Notes under the pieces: generated by a model
Databases searched by the model: none
Told to the model about the DNA's origin: nothing
What the model saw: only the letters and a program-made list of their open reading frames with translations
From: Struthio camelus
Taxonomy: Eukaryota; Chordata; Aves; Struthioniformes; Struthionidae
Direction of reading: 5' to 3'
DNA: 64,000 nt
Assembly (NCBI RefSeq): GCF_040807025.1
Contig: NC_090953.1
Span: forward strand, 26,644,997 to 26,708,996
Position numbers and translations under genes: made by a program
Shown here: one piece after another, positions 52,101 through 64,000 of the stretch
Numbering within the stretch: the first letter of the stretch is position 1
How the letters are laid out: each line of letters opens with the position of its first letter

Positions 52101-54032
52101 TGGTCCCCCACTTGCGTGGGGAGGGTTAATGTTGGGCATGTTTTGGGGGAGCAACGTCATGCAAGGCTGGCAGTGCTAGCGCAAACTAGCTTCTCCCACA
52201 GGGGCTCCTTTGTGTTTGTGAAAATGAGTGTTTTGTTTTGTTTTAACCCCGTACCAGGAAAAATGTTCGTTCCCCTTAGGCTGCAAGCATTTGCAGGGGG
52301 TCGAGGTGGGGCTAAGCTTTGGCAGATCACTTTAAAAAGCATGGGGACACTTTGGTGGAGAAAAATGAAAGCGGGACTGGTGGCATCAGTGGCATCCGTG
52401 GGGGAGCTCGACCCAATGGGCTGTGAAAGAGGGATAGAGTGGATGCTTGTGCTCAGTGTGGAGCAGACACCAGCTCTCCTTCAATTCCAAAAGTAACCAT
52501 ACCAGTCATCCCGTGTAAAGGCCAGATTTCCTAGGTAACGGTGCCGGGAATACCAGTGTTGGGTACAGATGCCGCACAACTGGGGCCACTGTGGGAAAAG
52601 CAATTAGAGGTATTTTATCTGGGAGGAGCCTGGGGTTGGAAAGGGAGGGCAAAGGCCAGCAGAAGGAAAGGTCTGGAAATGATAAAAGGGATAATGAGGT
52701 TTGCAGAGCATGTGATCAGCGCTGTCTGGGGTGACCTGCCAGGCAGCCCTGTGCTTGATCAACACAGCCTAAACCTGTGGACCACAAGCTAAACCTGCTG
52801 TTTTGCCCATACCATGCATGCCAAATCTGCTTCCACGGTCTTGAGGGCCACCAGAAGACAGGGACAGCGAGCGTTCTTTCCCTGGGGGAATGAACGGGAA
52901 TGGGGGAACCCCGGGAACGGGGTGGATCAGTCATGCTCGTATCACTGTGTCCATGCGTTTTGCAGGCCTGACAGCACGGACGTTTCACCATCACTTCCTA
53001 ACAATCACGAGGACAGCAGTTGGAATCCTGCACCCACAAAATGAATACCCCAAAAGACACTGAGAGGCTGAACAGAGTGCACAGAAAGCAGGTCTCCTTG
53101 CAGCCTCCCCAGGAGCACGAGCCAGTAGGTGGGGATGGTGAGAGCTGCTTTCCCAGAGGATAAGGGACCTGGGTCCTCTCACCTCACCTCTGCACCCTTT
53201 CCCAGATCTTTCCCAGCTGAAGGACTTCTCTGGCAAGTCCTGGCCCTGCCTGCATTTTACTTGTTGCTGCTCATCCCCTCACACCCACACCCCAGCAGTC
53301 AATCTTTTATGTTACCTGCTTTTAGTCAGAGAGGAGACATGTAACCAGCAAAGAGGAACACTTTCACCTGAGCAGGCACTTGAGCCCTGCACCCCCAGAG
53401 AACCAGCCAGGGGCTCTGCCAGCTGAGCTTCCGAGCCACACAGGTGGGCTAGGAGGTGATGCTCAGAACAGGGCAGTGAGGATCCCAGCACTGATGAGCA
53501 GATCCCAGGCTTATGGGATAACGTCTACGGAGGGAGGAGAGGTAAATACCAGCATCAACAGTTAATTCTCCGTCCAGGATTTACAGCGCACGGAGCCTGG
53601 AGAGAGACTTCCTTTCCTCCTTCCACTGTTTCTGCCCAGAAGGGGTTTCTAGTCCCTGGGGGTGAAGTAAAACTCAGAGCAGGCGGTGTCCCCTGCACAC
53701 AGCCAGGCCCTGTGCTCTGACTGGGGCAGTCAAGCACATTCTGATCACTTGGCTTGTGCAGAGCAAACTGGAACTAGCTGGGTGTTACCACACATATGAA
53801 ACAGCTGAGCTCAGAATGAGAAAGAGAAGTCGGTGTTCTTGGGCTCTCACTCTAGTGACCATCTGCTCACTTCCGTTTGACTCTGCACCTGTTCAAAGAG
53901 AAAGCCAGGAGCAAAGGCATTTCTCCAAAGGCCCTTTCCTGCACTCAGTCCTTTCCCCAGGGCAGGCAGTGAGGTGGCATTGTTGCGCGAACAGGAAACT
54001 TTCGCACAGCAGCTCCGTCTCCTGTGAATAAC

Positions 54033-54058
<26 letters not shown>
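54033..54058. repeat. CA microsatellite, long allele
   Basis: About 13 CA repeats against 6.5 in unit A. Confidence 0.85.
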
Positions 54059-54064
<6 letters not shown>

Positions 54065-54197
54065 CACCCACCCCGCTGCCATCCCTCCCACCATCCCCCG
54101 CGAGGACAGCATTATATCTCAAACCCTGACTATGACTTGTACAGTAAATACATGAAATACAGGGTGTCCACTTAAGAGAGCAACAGCACAAAGAATG

Positions 54198-54538
54198 AGG
54201 TAGTCATAGTTAAATCTAGCTTGGAAGGCAGCTTACAGGTCTGTAGTCCAACCTCCAGTTCCGGGCAGGGCTGACTGCAGAGTTACTTGAGGCTGCCTGT
54301 GGCCTTGTCCAGTTGAGGTCTGAAAACCCCAGTGAGGGAGAATCCGCCTGTTCCAGGAGGAAGCCACACCCACCATGCTTTTTTTCCCTCTTCTGATATC
54401 AAATCAGAATTTCCCTTGTTGCAGCTTGTTCCCATTGTCTCTTGTCCTTTCCTTGTGCACCTGTAAGAAGGAGGCGGCCTCTGTCTTCCCGAGGGTTCAG
54501 CCAGTAGATCTGGCCCGAGGAGCTGAACTCCCCTTGCT
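54198..54538 (-). mobile_element. Old CR1-like fragment, unit C
   Basis: Counterpart of 11885-12225. Confidence 0.62.
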
Positions 54539-54696
54539 CTTTCACCGCAAGCTGTGGCATGTGGGGAGCTGTGGGTCTGTCTGTGGGACACAGACTGGAG
54601 AGCACAGCATGCAGAGAAGGATTTCCAGGAGGAAAGTTCCGGCTGTAGAGTGTCTGCCTCCAATGAGGGGAAGGAAAAGGGACCCCCAGAGAAGCC

Positions 54697-54779
54697 TGTC
54701 AGGAGTGGGATTCGAACCCACGTCTCCCAGGGAGACTGCAACCTTAATGCAGCGCCTTAGACCGCTCGGCCATCCTGAC
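54697..54779 (-). tRNA. tRNA-Leu(AAG), unit C
   Basis: Identical to the unit A gene, including anticodon AAG on the Leu(CAG)-like body. Terminator on the gene strand at 54675-54678. Confidence 0.93.
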
Positions 54780-55964
54780 CCATCTGTTAGCTCTTTTGTC
54801 ATTTGGTAGGCCAGTCTCTGTGCACAGGAGATGGCCTCTCTTTGGGCACGGAGGCTGCCTGTCCTTCCTCAGGCAGGTGCAGACCCCAGAAGACTGGGGC
54901 ACCGCTCCACTCCTCCCGTGGCTTTACCATCTGGAAGGCAGCTCCTACCCTGAAGGCTGTCCCCTCAGGAGCCTGTCTCTGGCTTGTTCCCATCTCTGAG
55001 AGGTGAGACCTGCTGTCAGCGAGTGCGAGGGGGCAGTGAGAAGCAAGACTGCCGACCCAGCCATGGCCCCGCCATGGCCCAGCAGTGCTCGGCATTTGCC
55101 TTATGCTTGCAACAGGGCTGGGCTCCAGTGCTGCAGCCACCTGAGCTGGCCATGTGCCACATGCCACTGGAAGGGCCATGAACAAGGCACTTTGCTGCAA
55201 TTCCTGAAATGGTGAGTCCTGCTATTGCAGTGCAAACCCAGGACAAGCCCGTGGCACCACGTTATAGCTGAGCCAGTCCCACAGGTAGCTGCTGCTGAAA
55301 GGGTTGGCCATGCTTTCTGCACCAGGAGGTGCAGGTGCCTTCTCCCAGTGGAAGGTAATAGCAGGTAATAAAATCTAATGCCCCTTCTGATGCTGACAGC
55401 CTCAAGCTGATACAGAATTGGATGCACCTCCAGTCAGGACACGGCTCAATGCAAAGATCCTGTCTGTGGTGACACTCGCAGGTATTATGGTCTTTAGATT
55501 TATCATAGATTTACTTCATTTTATTTTATTAGAAATACTGTGCTGTAGAAGGAAAAACATGTTGGTTCACTTCAAGATAAAGACAAGGACATGATGGTGG
55601 CATCATTGCTGATGGCAGGTGGGTGCCACCTCCAAGCTCTTCTGTTACAGTTAGCTGCTGTTGGAGGGTGGTTTCACTCGCACCTCCGGCATCCCCATGG
55701 CGGGAGGGGAGAAAAGGAAGGGAGCAGTGTGAGGCATCCAGTGATGGTGGAGAGGAAATGTGTCAGGTGTATAAGAAGGAAGAGAAAGCAGAGAGAAAGC
55801 ACGGCCCCCCCCCCACCCCCACCCCAGGTGTGAGGGTTTTGAGGTGATGAGGAAGAGCCTGGAGAGACTGTGAGAGGAGGAAATGTGTGTGCAGGGGGGC
55901 TGGAAGGAGGAGGCAGAGCCAGTTCATGAGCTGTGGGGAGCAGGAGGCACGCCTGGGTCCGCAT

Positions 55965-56037
55965 GTGCTGGTGGTGCAATGGTGAGCGTAGCTGCCTTCC
56001 AAGCAGTGCAGGACAGGTTTTGTTCCCAGACAACACG
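55965..56037 (+). pseudogene. tRNA-Gly(UCC) pseudogene, R2 of unit C
   Basis: Identical to the other four copies. Confidence 0.88.
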
Positions 56038-56203
56038 GACAAAACGTTCTTCTTCCAGGTGCCTGCAGAGGCCCTTCCACCTCCTTCAGGGAAGTTCCTG
56101 CTGGAACACAGCTCAGCTTTCTCCAGCAAGCTCTCATCCCCTGAGGGGAGCCACTCCCCTTGTTGCAGCCTCCCTGCATGCGCAGGCAAGAGAGCATCAG
56201 GCG

Positions 56204-56272
56204 GAGAGCCTAAGGGAGCTGGCCCCTGACCTGCCACCATGGTGCCTGTGTCAAGGGGTCCGGTGGCCTCCC
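56204..56272 (+). repeat. Left member of 69-base inverted repeat, R2 of unit C
   Basis: Same bases as 9737-9805. Confidence 0.7.
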
Positions 56273-57100
56273 TGGTCCCCCACTTGCGTGGGGAGGGTTA
56301 ATGTTGGGCATGTTTTGGGGGAGCAACGTCATGCAAGGCTGGCAGTGCTAGCGCAAACTAGCTTCTCCCACAGGGGCTCCTTTGTGTTTGTGAAAATGAG
56401 TGTTTTGTTTTGTTTTAACCCCGTACCAGGAAAAATGTTCGTTCCCCTTAGGCTGCAAGCATTTGCAGGGGGTCGAGGTGGGGCTAAGCTTTGGCAGATC
56501 ACTTTAAAAAGCATGGGGACACTTTGGTGGAGAAAAATGAAAGCGGGACTGGTGGCATCAGTGGCATCCGTGGGGGAGCTCGACCCAATGGGCTGTGAAA
56601 GAGGGATAGAGTGGATGCTTGTGCTCAGTGTGGAGCAGACACCAGCTCTCCTTCAATTCCAAAAGTAACCATACCAGTCATCCCGTGTAAAGGCCAGATT
56701 TCCTAGGTAACGGTGCCGGGAATACCAGTGTTGGGTACAGATGCCGCACAACTGGGGCCACTGTGGGAAAAGCAATTAGAGGTATTTTATCTGGGAGGAG
56801 CCTGGGGTTGGAAAGGGAGGGCAAAGGCCAGCAGAAGGAAAGGTCTGGAAATGATAAAAGGGATAATGAGGTTTGCAGAGCATGTGATCAGCGCTGTCTG
56901 GGGTGACCTGCCAGGCAGCCCTGTGCTTGATCAACACAGCCTAAACCTGTGGACCACAAGCTAAACCTGCTGTTTTGCCCATACCATGCATGCCAAATCT
57001 GCTTCCACGGTCTTGAGGGCCACCAGAAGACAGGGACAGCGAGCGTTCTTTCCCTGGGGGAATGAACGGGAATGGGGGAACCCTGGGAACGGGGTGGATC

Positions 57101-59051
57101 TCTCATGTGCCCCCACCCCCCGCCTGGCTCTGGGTTTTCCTGTGTGGCCATCCCCTCCCCACACAGCTTGGGGTGCAAATGGAGCCTGTGGGCACATCTC
57201 CCTCCTTGCACTGTAAAGGAACACTGCCAAGGCCCCCTCCCCACCTCCTGCCCCCGCCCACCCATGCGCGCGCACACACACACACGCACACGCTTGCAGA
57301 GACTGTACAGGCAAGCTTGGCTCAACGAGAGCGATTATCACTAGCGACTCCTGAAACGGTGAGCCCTGCTATTACGGGATAAGGCCATGCTACGGCTGTG
57401 CCAGTCCCACAAGTAGCTGCTGCTGAAAGGGATGGCCACATGCCCCTCTGTCCCAATCCCACCTTGTCCCTCACGCTGGCTCTGACACTCTCCTGACAGG
57501 GAGCTGGTGTAGAGGGTGATGCTGGTTGGGAACCATTGATTTACGTGGGGAGTTACTTTCTCCCGGTGCAGCTCTGTGAAGCTGCACTCATCATGGGCCC
57601 ACATAAGCACCGGAGAAAGCACGAGGGAAGCAGAGAGAGGACATGGCCAGAAACAGAGCGGCTTTCGCCTCTGCAGGGCGCTTTCCTGTCCAGCTGGCTT
57701 TTCTGCAGGGCCAAACACCGTGCGCTGGGTGAGCAAGCGAGTGAGCCACGCTTTCAGACAAGCCCTGACTTGCGCATGCACAAAATATGCTCTGCTAGCC
57801 TCAAACATCTCCGCAAGCCGACAGGAAACTGCGGGCTTACTGACCTCCTGCTGCCTCAGGATGTGGGTCTGGGTGCCCCCCTGGTTATGCAAGTGGGAGG
57901 CCACCGGACCCCTTGACACAGGCACCATGGTGGCAGGTCAGGGGCCAGCTCCGTTAGGCTCTCTGCAGCTGAATTTACAACAGCTGGAGCACTGCAGGCC
58001 ACTCTGCAGAACCAAGAAATGGAGGGGAACAGCTTCCAAGAAGTGGCTTTTTGTGTGGTATCTGTCACTGTTTTCCTGTACTGCAGACAAAACCAAGGTG
58101 GAAAGAGAGGGGCACCTTCAGAGCTTCTTTAAAAGCTTTTCACCATTCAGACCCCGTGCTGCTCCAGCCTCTTAGAGGAGGAGCCTGAGTGTCCGGGAGC
58201 AGCAAGCGCCGGCTGATCCCTAAGGGATGGGGAGCCGGGTGCGATAACACGACTGGCTGGGCAAGGACCTTGCCTGCCAGGGTCCCTTCCCACCGCCACC
58301 AAGCCAGGCAAACAGGGCAGGCCTGGAGATGCTAGCGAGGCTCAGCAAAGAGTACAGATCACCAGGGAAGTTCACCTGGTGATGAGGCAGGTCCGAGGTC
58401 AAGCTGGGAAGTAAATCTGCAGCTCAGGGTCAGGGTCAGAATCGGGTCTGGCAAGGGTGGTGAGGGTCAGACGCAGTCCAGTGATCACCAGGCAGGTCCA
58501 TGGTGAAAAGGCAGGTCTGAGGTCAGGCTGGGACGTCAGACCGCGGGTCAGTGTCCAGATCAATGGGGTCCATGGCTAGGCAGGGACATGGCCGTGACAG
58601 AGCCAGAGACTAGTACTCCCACAACATAGCGCAGCCAGAGGAAAGGCCTAGGGCTGAGCTTAAATGGGGCTCCTGGGCCCACAGGAAGAGGGTGCATGGT
58701 GGTGGGGGGGGGAGGTCCGAGCTGAGGCTGGTCAGGGCACTGAAGCCTATCAGTGCCCTCAGGGCTGTGACAGAGGGGGTCCCTCTCTCTGCTCAGCAGT
58801 GCCAGGAGCAGGCAGAAAGAGGGCCCAGCATAGCCCCGTGGTCTCATTGAACAGTCTCCCAAGGCCACCCTCCCACTGCTCTCCAAGAACCCAGAAACTC
58901 AGCGCAGTGACTCAGAAAAATCCAGCTCTGCCCTTGGAGAATATAGGTGTCTTTCTCTCCCTGGGAATGGAGAGAAAAGTGTGACTTGGAGCTGTGATTT
59001 GATTTCAGCACACCTGAGCTCTGTATTCTTGCTCTGGACAAGCCAACATGC
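57101..59051. other. Spacer after R2, unit C
   Basis: Counterpart of 14787-16737. It includes the right inverted-repeat member at 57895-57963 and the GGTCAG-rich stretch at about 58399-58604. No gene is seen. Confidence 0.55.
57895..57963 (-). repeat. Right member of 69-base inverted repeat, unit C
   Basis: Reverse complement of the left members at 52032 and 56204. Confidence 0.7.
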
Positions 59052-59892
59052 TGTCACGGTGCTCCTGAGTCATGGCAAGAGTACGCATGTCTTTCCCACC
59101 GGCAGGCGCCACACAGGCAAGTGTGGGACTCCGGATGGTGTAGCCCATAGAAGAGGGGTTTGCTCTGGGGTGCTCCCCAGGAGTTAGCGAACCCCAGGTG
59201 CACCATGGCTGTGGGGTTGCTGCACCCTGGGGGCACACCCTCTAACCACCCCATGATTGACAAGACCACATGAAGGAGAAGTGACACCGCAGACCCACAC
59301 CACAAACATCTAGGGGCTGTGGAGCCATCCCCCACAGAACGACCTGTTACTGGGCGTACCGTTACCAACAATTGCTACCCATGCTGGGTACGAGGGCTGG
59401 GCTGGGCACGAGGTTACCTGTTGGTATGCACTCTGCTATTGACTAGAGCCATACAGCTTTTGTATACCTGTGGGCTGGCGTTGTTTCGACTGGGTGTAAA
59501 AGAGAGGAAGCCCCATGGGTTTGTTGCGGACTTGGACCCATGGTCCGCTGGCCTGCAGACCCGAGGACCCACCCGTCAGTGGGGATGCCCCTAATGTCAA
59601 CAGCGTGGTGAGGAGAATCCGGGGAAAACTGTACCGGAGGGGTGGCCCGTGAGGGGCGAGAGCGGTCACCGTACCACCGTGCACCCGTGATTTAACCGTA
59701 CAGCTCTGATAAGTATATGTACTTTCAGTTCTGTTATATTTCTCGCTATACTACACTGCACTTTTAGCTTTGTTATAACCTCCCATCTCTAATAAATTCT
59801 CACCCTTGACAAATGACAATCTCCCCGGTTCAGCGCAGCTAACTCGGGAATCCGAAAGAATCCCAGACACCCCTCTAGTGGCGCGTCACACC
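59052..59892 (+). mobile_element. LTR-like fossil, unit C
   Basis: Counterpart of 16738-17578; boundaries are approximate. Confidence 0.5.
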
Positions 59893-60238
59893 CACGCGCT
59901 TTGAAGGCTGATGAACTGAGAAGCCAAAGACTTTGCCCGCAATGCCGCCCCATGGCCAGTTCCTGGGGAAGCAAGAGGGCTTCCTTCTGCCTTGGTTGGG
60001 GACTGGAGGGCTGCGTAGGGAGGGCTCTACCACAGTAACCCCCGGAGGGAGGCTGTGGCAGTCTGAAGGAGTGTGTGGGGGGGGGGAAGGGGCTGGGGAG
60101 TCAAAGAGAAAGGACAGGACATGAGCCAAGCGCTGAGCAACGACTGAGCTCCAGTTCCTGTGGGGAAGAGGCTCACTTGCTGCCGTGGTGCAGAGGAGGG
60201 AGGAGAGTGCAGCGCTCTCTGGGAGCTGGGAATTCGTG

Positions 60239-60474
60239 GAACGAGACAGACTGGAAGGGATCTCCGGAGGCCTCTAATTCAACTGCCCGCTCAAAGCAGG
60301 ACTAGTGCCAAAGCTGGAGCCGGTCGCTCAGTGCCTGGCCCTGACACATTTTGAATTTGCTCTCCACGGAAGGAGAGTCCAAACTTCTCTGGGCACCTGC
60401 TCCACACGGCTTCAATGCTCACTGAGTTAACTGGCTGCACCGCTGGTGTTGGCAGCAGGGTTTTGGTTTCTATG
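60239..60474 (-). mobile_element. CR1 LINE 3' end fragment, unit C
   Basis: Counterpart of 17925-18160. Confidence 0.82.
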
Positions 60475-60503
60475 ACCGTGGGACCCTGTTTGAAGATCTG
60501 ATG

Positions 60504-62389
60504 GAGAGAGCTGATGGAGAGAGCTGGGATCCACCTCACCAAGTGGGGCATGCATGTCTTTGCCAACAGGTTGACCAGCCTGGCAAGGAGGGCTTTAAAC
60601 TAGGCAAGATGGGGGAAGGGGAGTGTTATAGAGACAGGATAGTCAGTAAAACACTGCTCACGTCAGGATGCCTCCAGCGGGTGCATGCAGCCAGGGGCAC
60701 AGCGCGGGACATGGCTATGGAGCATCCTCTTGCGCCTCTCCTGAGAAGCCTGCATGCCCCATTTGGCTCTCTGAAATGCCTGTACACCAATGCACGCGGC
60801 ATGGGGAATCAGCAGGAAGAATTAGAGATCTGTGTGCGGTTGCAGGGCCAGGATCTCGTTGCAGTTACAGAGACGTGGTGCGATAGCTCACGTGACTGGA
60901 ATGCTGTCATGGATGGCTATGCACTTTTTAGGAAAGACAGGCTAGGAAGGCGAGGTGCTGTGGAGTTACTCTTTATGTGAGGGAGCAACTAGAATGTCTG
61001 GAGCTCTGCCTCGGGGTGGATGAAGAGCAAGCTGAGAGCTTATGGGTAAGGATTAAAGGGCAGGCTAACATGGGTGACACTGTTGTGGGGGTTTACTACA
61101 GGCCACCTGATCAGGAAGAAGTAGTCAATGGGGCCTTCTACAGACAGCTGGAAGTAGCCTCACGATCAGAGGCCCTGGTTCTCCCGGGAGACTTCAACCA
61201 CCCTGACATCTGCTGGGAAGAGAGCACAGCTAGGCACAAACAGTCGAGGAGGGTCCTGCAGAGCACTGATGATAACTTCTTGACACAGGTGGTGGAGACG
61301 CCAACAAGGAGAGGTGTGCTGCTTGACCTTGTGCTAACAAACAAAGGAGGCCTGGTTGGATCTGTGAAGGCTGGGGGCAGCCTTGGCTGTAGTGGAGTTC
61401 AGGCTCCTACGAGGAGGAAGCAGGGCAATAAGTAATATAAGTCAGATCACAACCCTGGACTTCAGGAGAGCTAACTTTGGCCTCTTCAGGGACCTCCTCA
61501 GGGGAATCTCATGGGGAAGGGCCCTAGCAGGAAGAGGGGTCCAGGAGAGCCGGTTAATATTCAAGCATCGTTTCCTCCAGGCTCAAGACGGGTGCATCCC
61601 TCTTGAGTAGGAAGTCCAGCAAAGTGGGCAGGAGACCTGCATGGATGAGCAAGGAGCTCCTGGCAGAACTCCAACAGAAGAAGGAAGTCTACAGAATGTG
61701 GAAAAGGGGACAGGCCACTTGGGAGGAATACAGGGACGTTGTCAGAGTGTGCAGGGATGCAACGAGGAAGGCTAAGGCCCAGTTGGAATGAAATCTGGCA
61801 AGGGATGCCAAGGACAACCAGAAGGGCTTCTTCAACTACATCCTGGAGGTCCTCACTGAGCATGTGGAGGACAAGGAGGTGATCAGGAGTAGTCAGCACG
61901 GGTTCACCAAAGGGAAATCATGCTTGACCTTCTCTGATGGCCTGACTGGCTGGGTAGATGAGGGCAGAGCAGTGGACGCTGTCTCCCTGCACTTCAGCAA
62001 GGCTTCTGACACTGTCTCCCATCACTTTCTCATAGGTAAACTCAGCAAGTGTGGATTGGATGAGTGGACAGTGAGGTGGCCTGAGGACCGGCTGGATGGC
62101 CGAGCTCAGAGGGTTGTGGTCAGTGGCACAGAGGCCTGTAGCTCACGCTGTCCCGCAGGGGTCAGTCCTGGGTCCAGTCCTGTTCAACGTATTCATCGAT
62201 GACCTGGACGAAGGCACAGAGTGCACCCGCAGCAAGTTTGCTGAGGATACTAAACTGTGGGGGAGTGGCTGACACACCAGAAGGCAGTGCTGCCGTTCTG
62301 AGGGACCAGGACAGGCTGGAGAGCTGGGCGGAGAGGAACCTCCTGAAGTTCAACAAAGGCAAGGGCAGGGTCCTGCCATCAGGAAGCTG
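60504..62389 (+). mobile_element. CR1 LINE with endonuclease and partial RT, unit C
   Basis: Counterpart of 18190-20080. Unlike A and B it lacks the five extra bases in the RT stretch, so [18 protein letters not shown] reads through. This is the less altered copy, though it shares the internal RT deletion and other frame breaks. Confidence 0.92.
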
Positions 62390-62737
62390 TGGATTTAGCT
62401 CCCTGAAGGGAAGGGAGAAACAGCTTTGTGCCCAGGACACCCACACTCTTGTGGGGGGACCTCTCTGTGGTCCACTGCCTGTGAACCACAGCAGTCTCTG
62501 CCCCTCGGGGGCACTTTTGGAGGCCTGGATGCTAAGAAAGCAAAGGAGAAGGTGGGAGAAGATGCTGAGAAAGCAAAGGAGAACGCAGGAGGAGCACAGA
62601 CAAGGGGCTGAGGAGTGGCACAGCCACCAACCAGCCCTGGCCAGAGACCTGGAGCGCAGCACTGCGGGGAGTGCTGGTGCACGTGCCCAAAGTGAGAGGC
62701 CCCACCTCTCAGGGAGCGGGGTGGGGCAAAAGGGCCA

Positions 62738-62809
62738 TAGCAGAGGATGGTTTCGATCCATCGACCTCTGGGTTATGGGCCCAGCACGCTTCCGCTGCGC
62801 CACTCTGCT
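62738..62809 (-). tRNA. Initiator tRNA-Met(CAU), unit C
   Basis: Identical to the A and B genes; terminator on the gene strand at 62728-62731. Confidence 0.97.
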
Positions 62810-64000
62810 CCCCCCAGCAGCTTTGTGGGGAGATGGCAGGGCCCTCCCTGCCACTCCCAGGCACTGACCGTGCCAGCTCTTGGGCTCGGGGGGTTGCCAT
62901 TCCTCCTGCCTGGGCCTGGTCCCACAGAGGAAAAAAGTCTCCCCCGGGAAGCCCCAAGGCCGTGGGCCCGGGCTGAAGCCGCCTTGGTTTGCCCTTATGA
63001 CACCATCTCCTGCCTGGCACAGACCCAGGGGAAAGCGGGGAGTTTGTGTTTGCCCAACTGAGCTGCCTCTGCAGGGGAGGACAGAAACCCCAGAGCCAGG
63101 GGGCAGCCTGCCTGCCTGCTTTGTGCTGGGAGCGCTTGCTTCCCAACGAGTGGATGAGTGTCTGATGCTCTCCTAGCCAGGAAAAGGCTCCCCTCCACCT
63201 GGAGTCACGTGCCTCTCCTGCACACAGTGCTTTCCTTGTGCAGGCTTGGTGAGCCCTGGGAGCCCCCGGTGGCTTTCTGCCCTGGAGAGGCAGGTTCCAC
63301 CTCTGCTGGTGACCTGCTGCTGACACACTTCCTCAGAGCCGCTGCCCAGGCCAAGCCTGAAGAGCTGCGCTAGAGTGACCCCTGAGCCCAATGGATGCTC
63401 TCTTGCTGCCATCCCAAGGACGTTTTGGGCACCTCCATTTCAGTCCGCAGCAAGGGAAGGAGGAAGCCCCAAACCAAGTCAACCCTGCTGGCCCCTTGCT
63501 GCCCCACATGACTGTGTTGTGGCAGGGCACCCTGCCAAGGGGGAAAGCCCCATCACCTGGAAGGACTCAGGGACTGGCTCTGTCTCTTGCAAACTGCCCT
63601 GTGCTCACCAAAGACAGCAGCTGCGGTGCTTTAGTGCAAACCAGTGCTGGAGGAAGTAGGAGCAGGGAGGGCAGAGGAAGGCAGGAGTTAAGTGATGTTA
63701 GGAAGGAACTGGTGCAGGCTAGAGCAATGATTCCCAGGTGCTTTCCTGGCAGTGCCCTCTTTCCCAGGGCCCTGGACTTCTCTGCCTTGACAAAGCTCTG
63801 CTTCAGATGTGCCTTCCAGGCCCACCTGCCGTGCAGGCGTGTCAGGGCTCCTTGGCCTTGCTGGTGAGCTGACTGGCAGCTGTGTCCAACGCGGTGTCCC
63901 CACAGCTGTGTTCAACACGGTGTCCAGGCTCTCTGGCCTGGGGCCCAGAGGTGCGCCCCCTCCCCACGGAGCCCATAGTCTTCCTGGGTGGGAAGGAAAC
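62810..64000. other. Spacer upstream of tRNA-iMet, unit C, to window end
   Basis: Counterpart of 20501-21610. It has the B-type ~120-base stretch near 63573-63681, not the inverted insert of unit A. No gene is seen. Confidence 0.55.

Larger units (their letters stand above)
51447..52928. repeat. Direct repeat R1, unit C
   Basis: Counterpart of 9143-10633, nine bases shorter near the AGGAGTAGG stretch. It carries a Gly pseudogene and the left inverted-repeat member. Confidence 0.92.
52929..55660. repeat. tRNA-Leu module (unique part), unit C
   Basis: Counterpart of 10634-13346, lengthened mainly by the longer CA run. The first kilobase has no recognised feature. Confidence 0.88.
55661..57100. 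repeat. Direct repeat R2, unit C
   Basis: Counterpart of 13347-14786. It sits 4,172 bp after R1 over most of its length, against 4,153 in unit A. Confidence 0.92.
43392..64000. repeat. Tandem segmental repeat, unit C (cut by window end)
   Basis: The third copy matches unit A at an offset of 43,391 at its start and about 42,310 after an early deletion. It lacks tRNA-Gln but keeps the tRNA-Leu module with its two flanking direct repeats. It runs off the window at a point equivalent to about 21.6 kb of unit A, so its Ser pseudogene region, if present, lies beyond the end. Whether more units follow cannot be seen here. Confidence 0.93.

Overview
This 64 kb window is vertebrate nuclear DNA and almost certainly sauropsid. 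The abundant CR1 LINE fragments (both 3' ends and one long endonuclease/RT remnant), tRNA genes with internal Pol III promoters, CA/GT microsatellites and GC-rich sequence point to a crocodilian, turtle or bird. I lean towards a crocodilian or turtle but cannot settle the species. I find no credible host protein-coding gene: every long open frame either crosses a tRNA gene, lies in a CR1 remnant, or shows no recognisable domain.

The window is a tandem array of one large segmental repeat. Unit A is 1-25014, unit B is 25015-43391 (18,377 bp), and unit C is 43392 to the window end (20.6 kb seen, incomplete). Aligned stretches are nearly identical by eye; many single-base differences are CpG transitions. 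The units differ mainly by a few large rearrangements: a ~4.15 kb tRNA-Leu module present in A and C but absent from B, a ~2.6 kb segment seen only in A, and a ~1.04 kb deletion in C that removes tRNA-Gln.

Each unit is a multi-isoacceptor tRNA cluster. The order is tRNA-Gly(UCC)+, tRNA-Gln(CUG)+ (A and B only), tRNA-Cys(GCA)+, tRNA-Ser(AGA)-, a tRNA-Gly pseudogene, tRNA-Leu(AAG)- (A and C only, flanked by ~1.45 kb direct repeats that each carry the Gly pseudogene), initiator tRNA-Met(CAU)-, then a tRNA-Ser pseudogene in an inverted copy of the Ser cassette. The window holds 16 apparently intact tRNA genes (Gly x3, Gln x2, Cys x3, Ser x3, Leu x2, iMet x3) and 7 tRNA pseudogenes (Gly x5, Ser x2). 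All but Gln have an oligo-T Pol III terminator within about 20 bases of the 3' end.

Spacers hold CR1 copies in both orientations, an LTR-like fossil near 17 kb of unit A (repeated in B and C), imperfect minisatellites, and displaced pieces of tRNA-gene flanks. These pieces show that tRNA genes here have been copied with their flanking DNA rather than by retroposition. The most interesting points are the array itself with amplified initiator tRNA, a leucine tRNA whose AAG anticodon sits on a body resembling Leu-CAG, and a visible birth, loss and decay history of tRNA genes inside recombining repeats.
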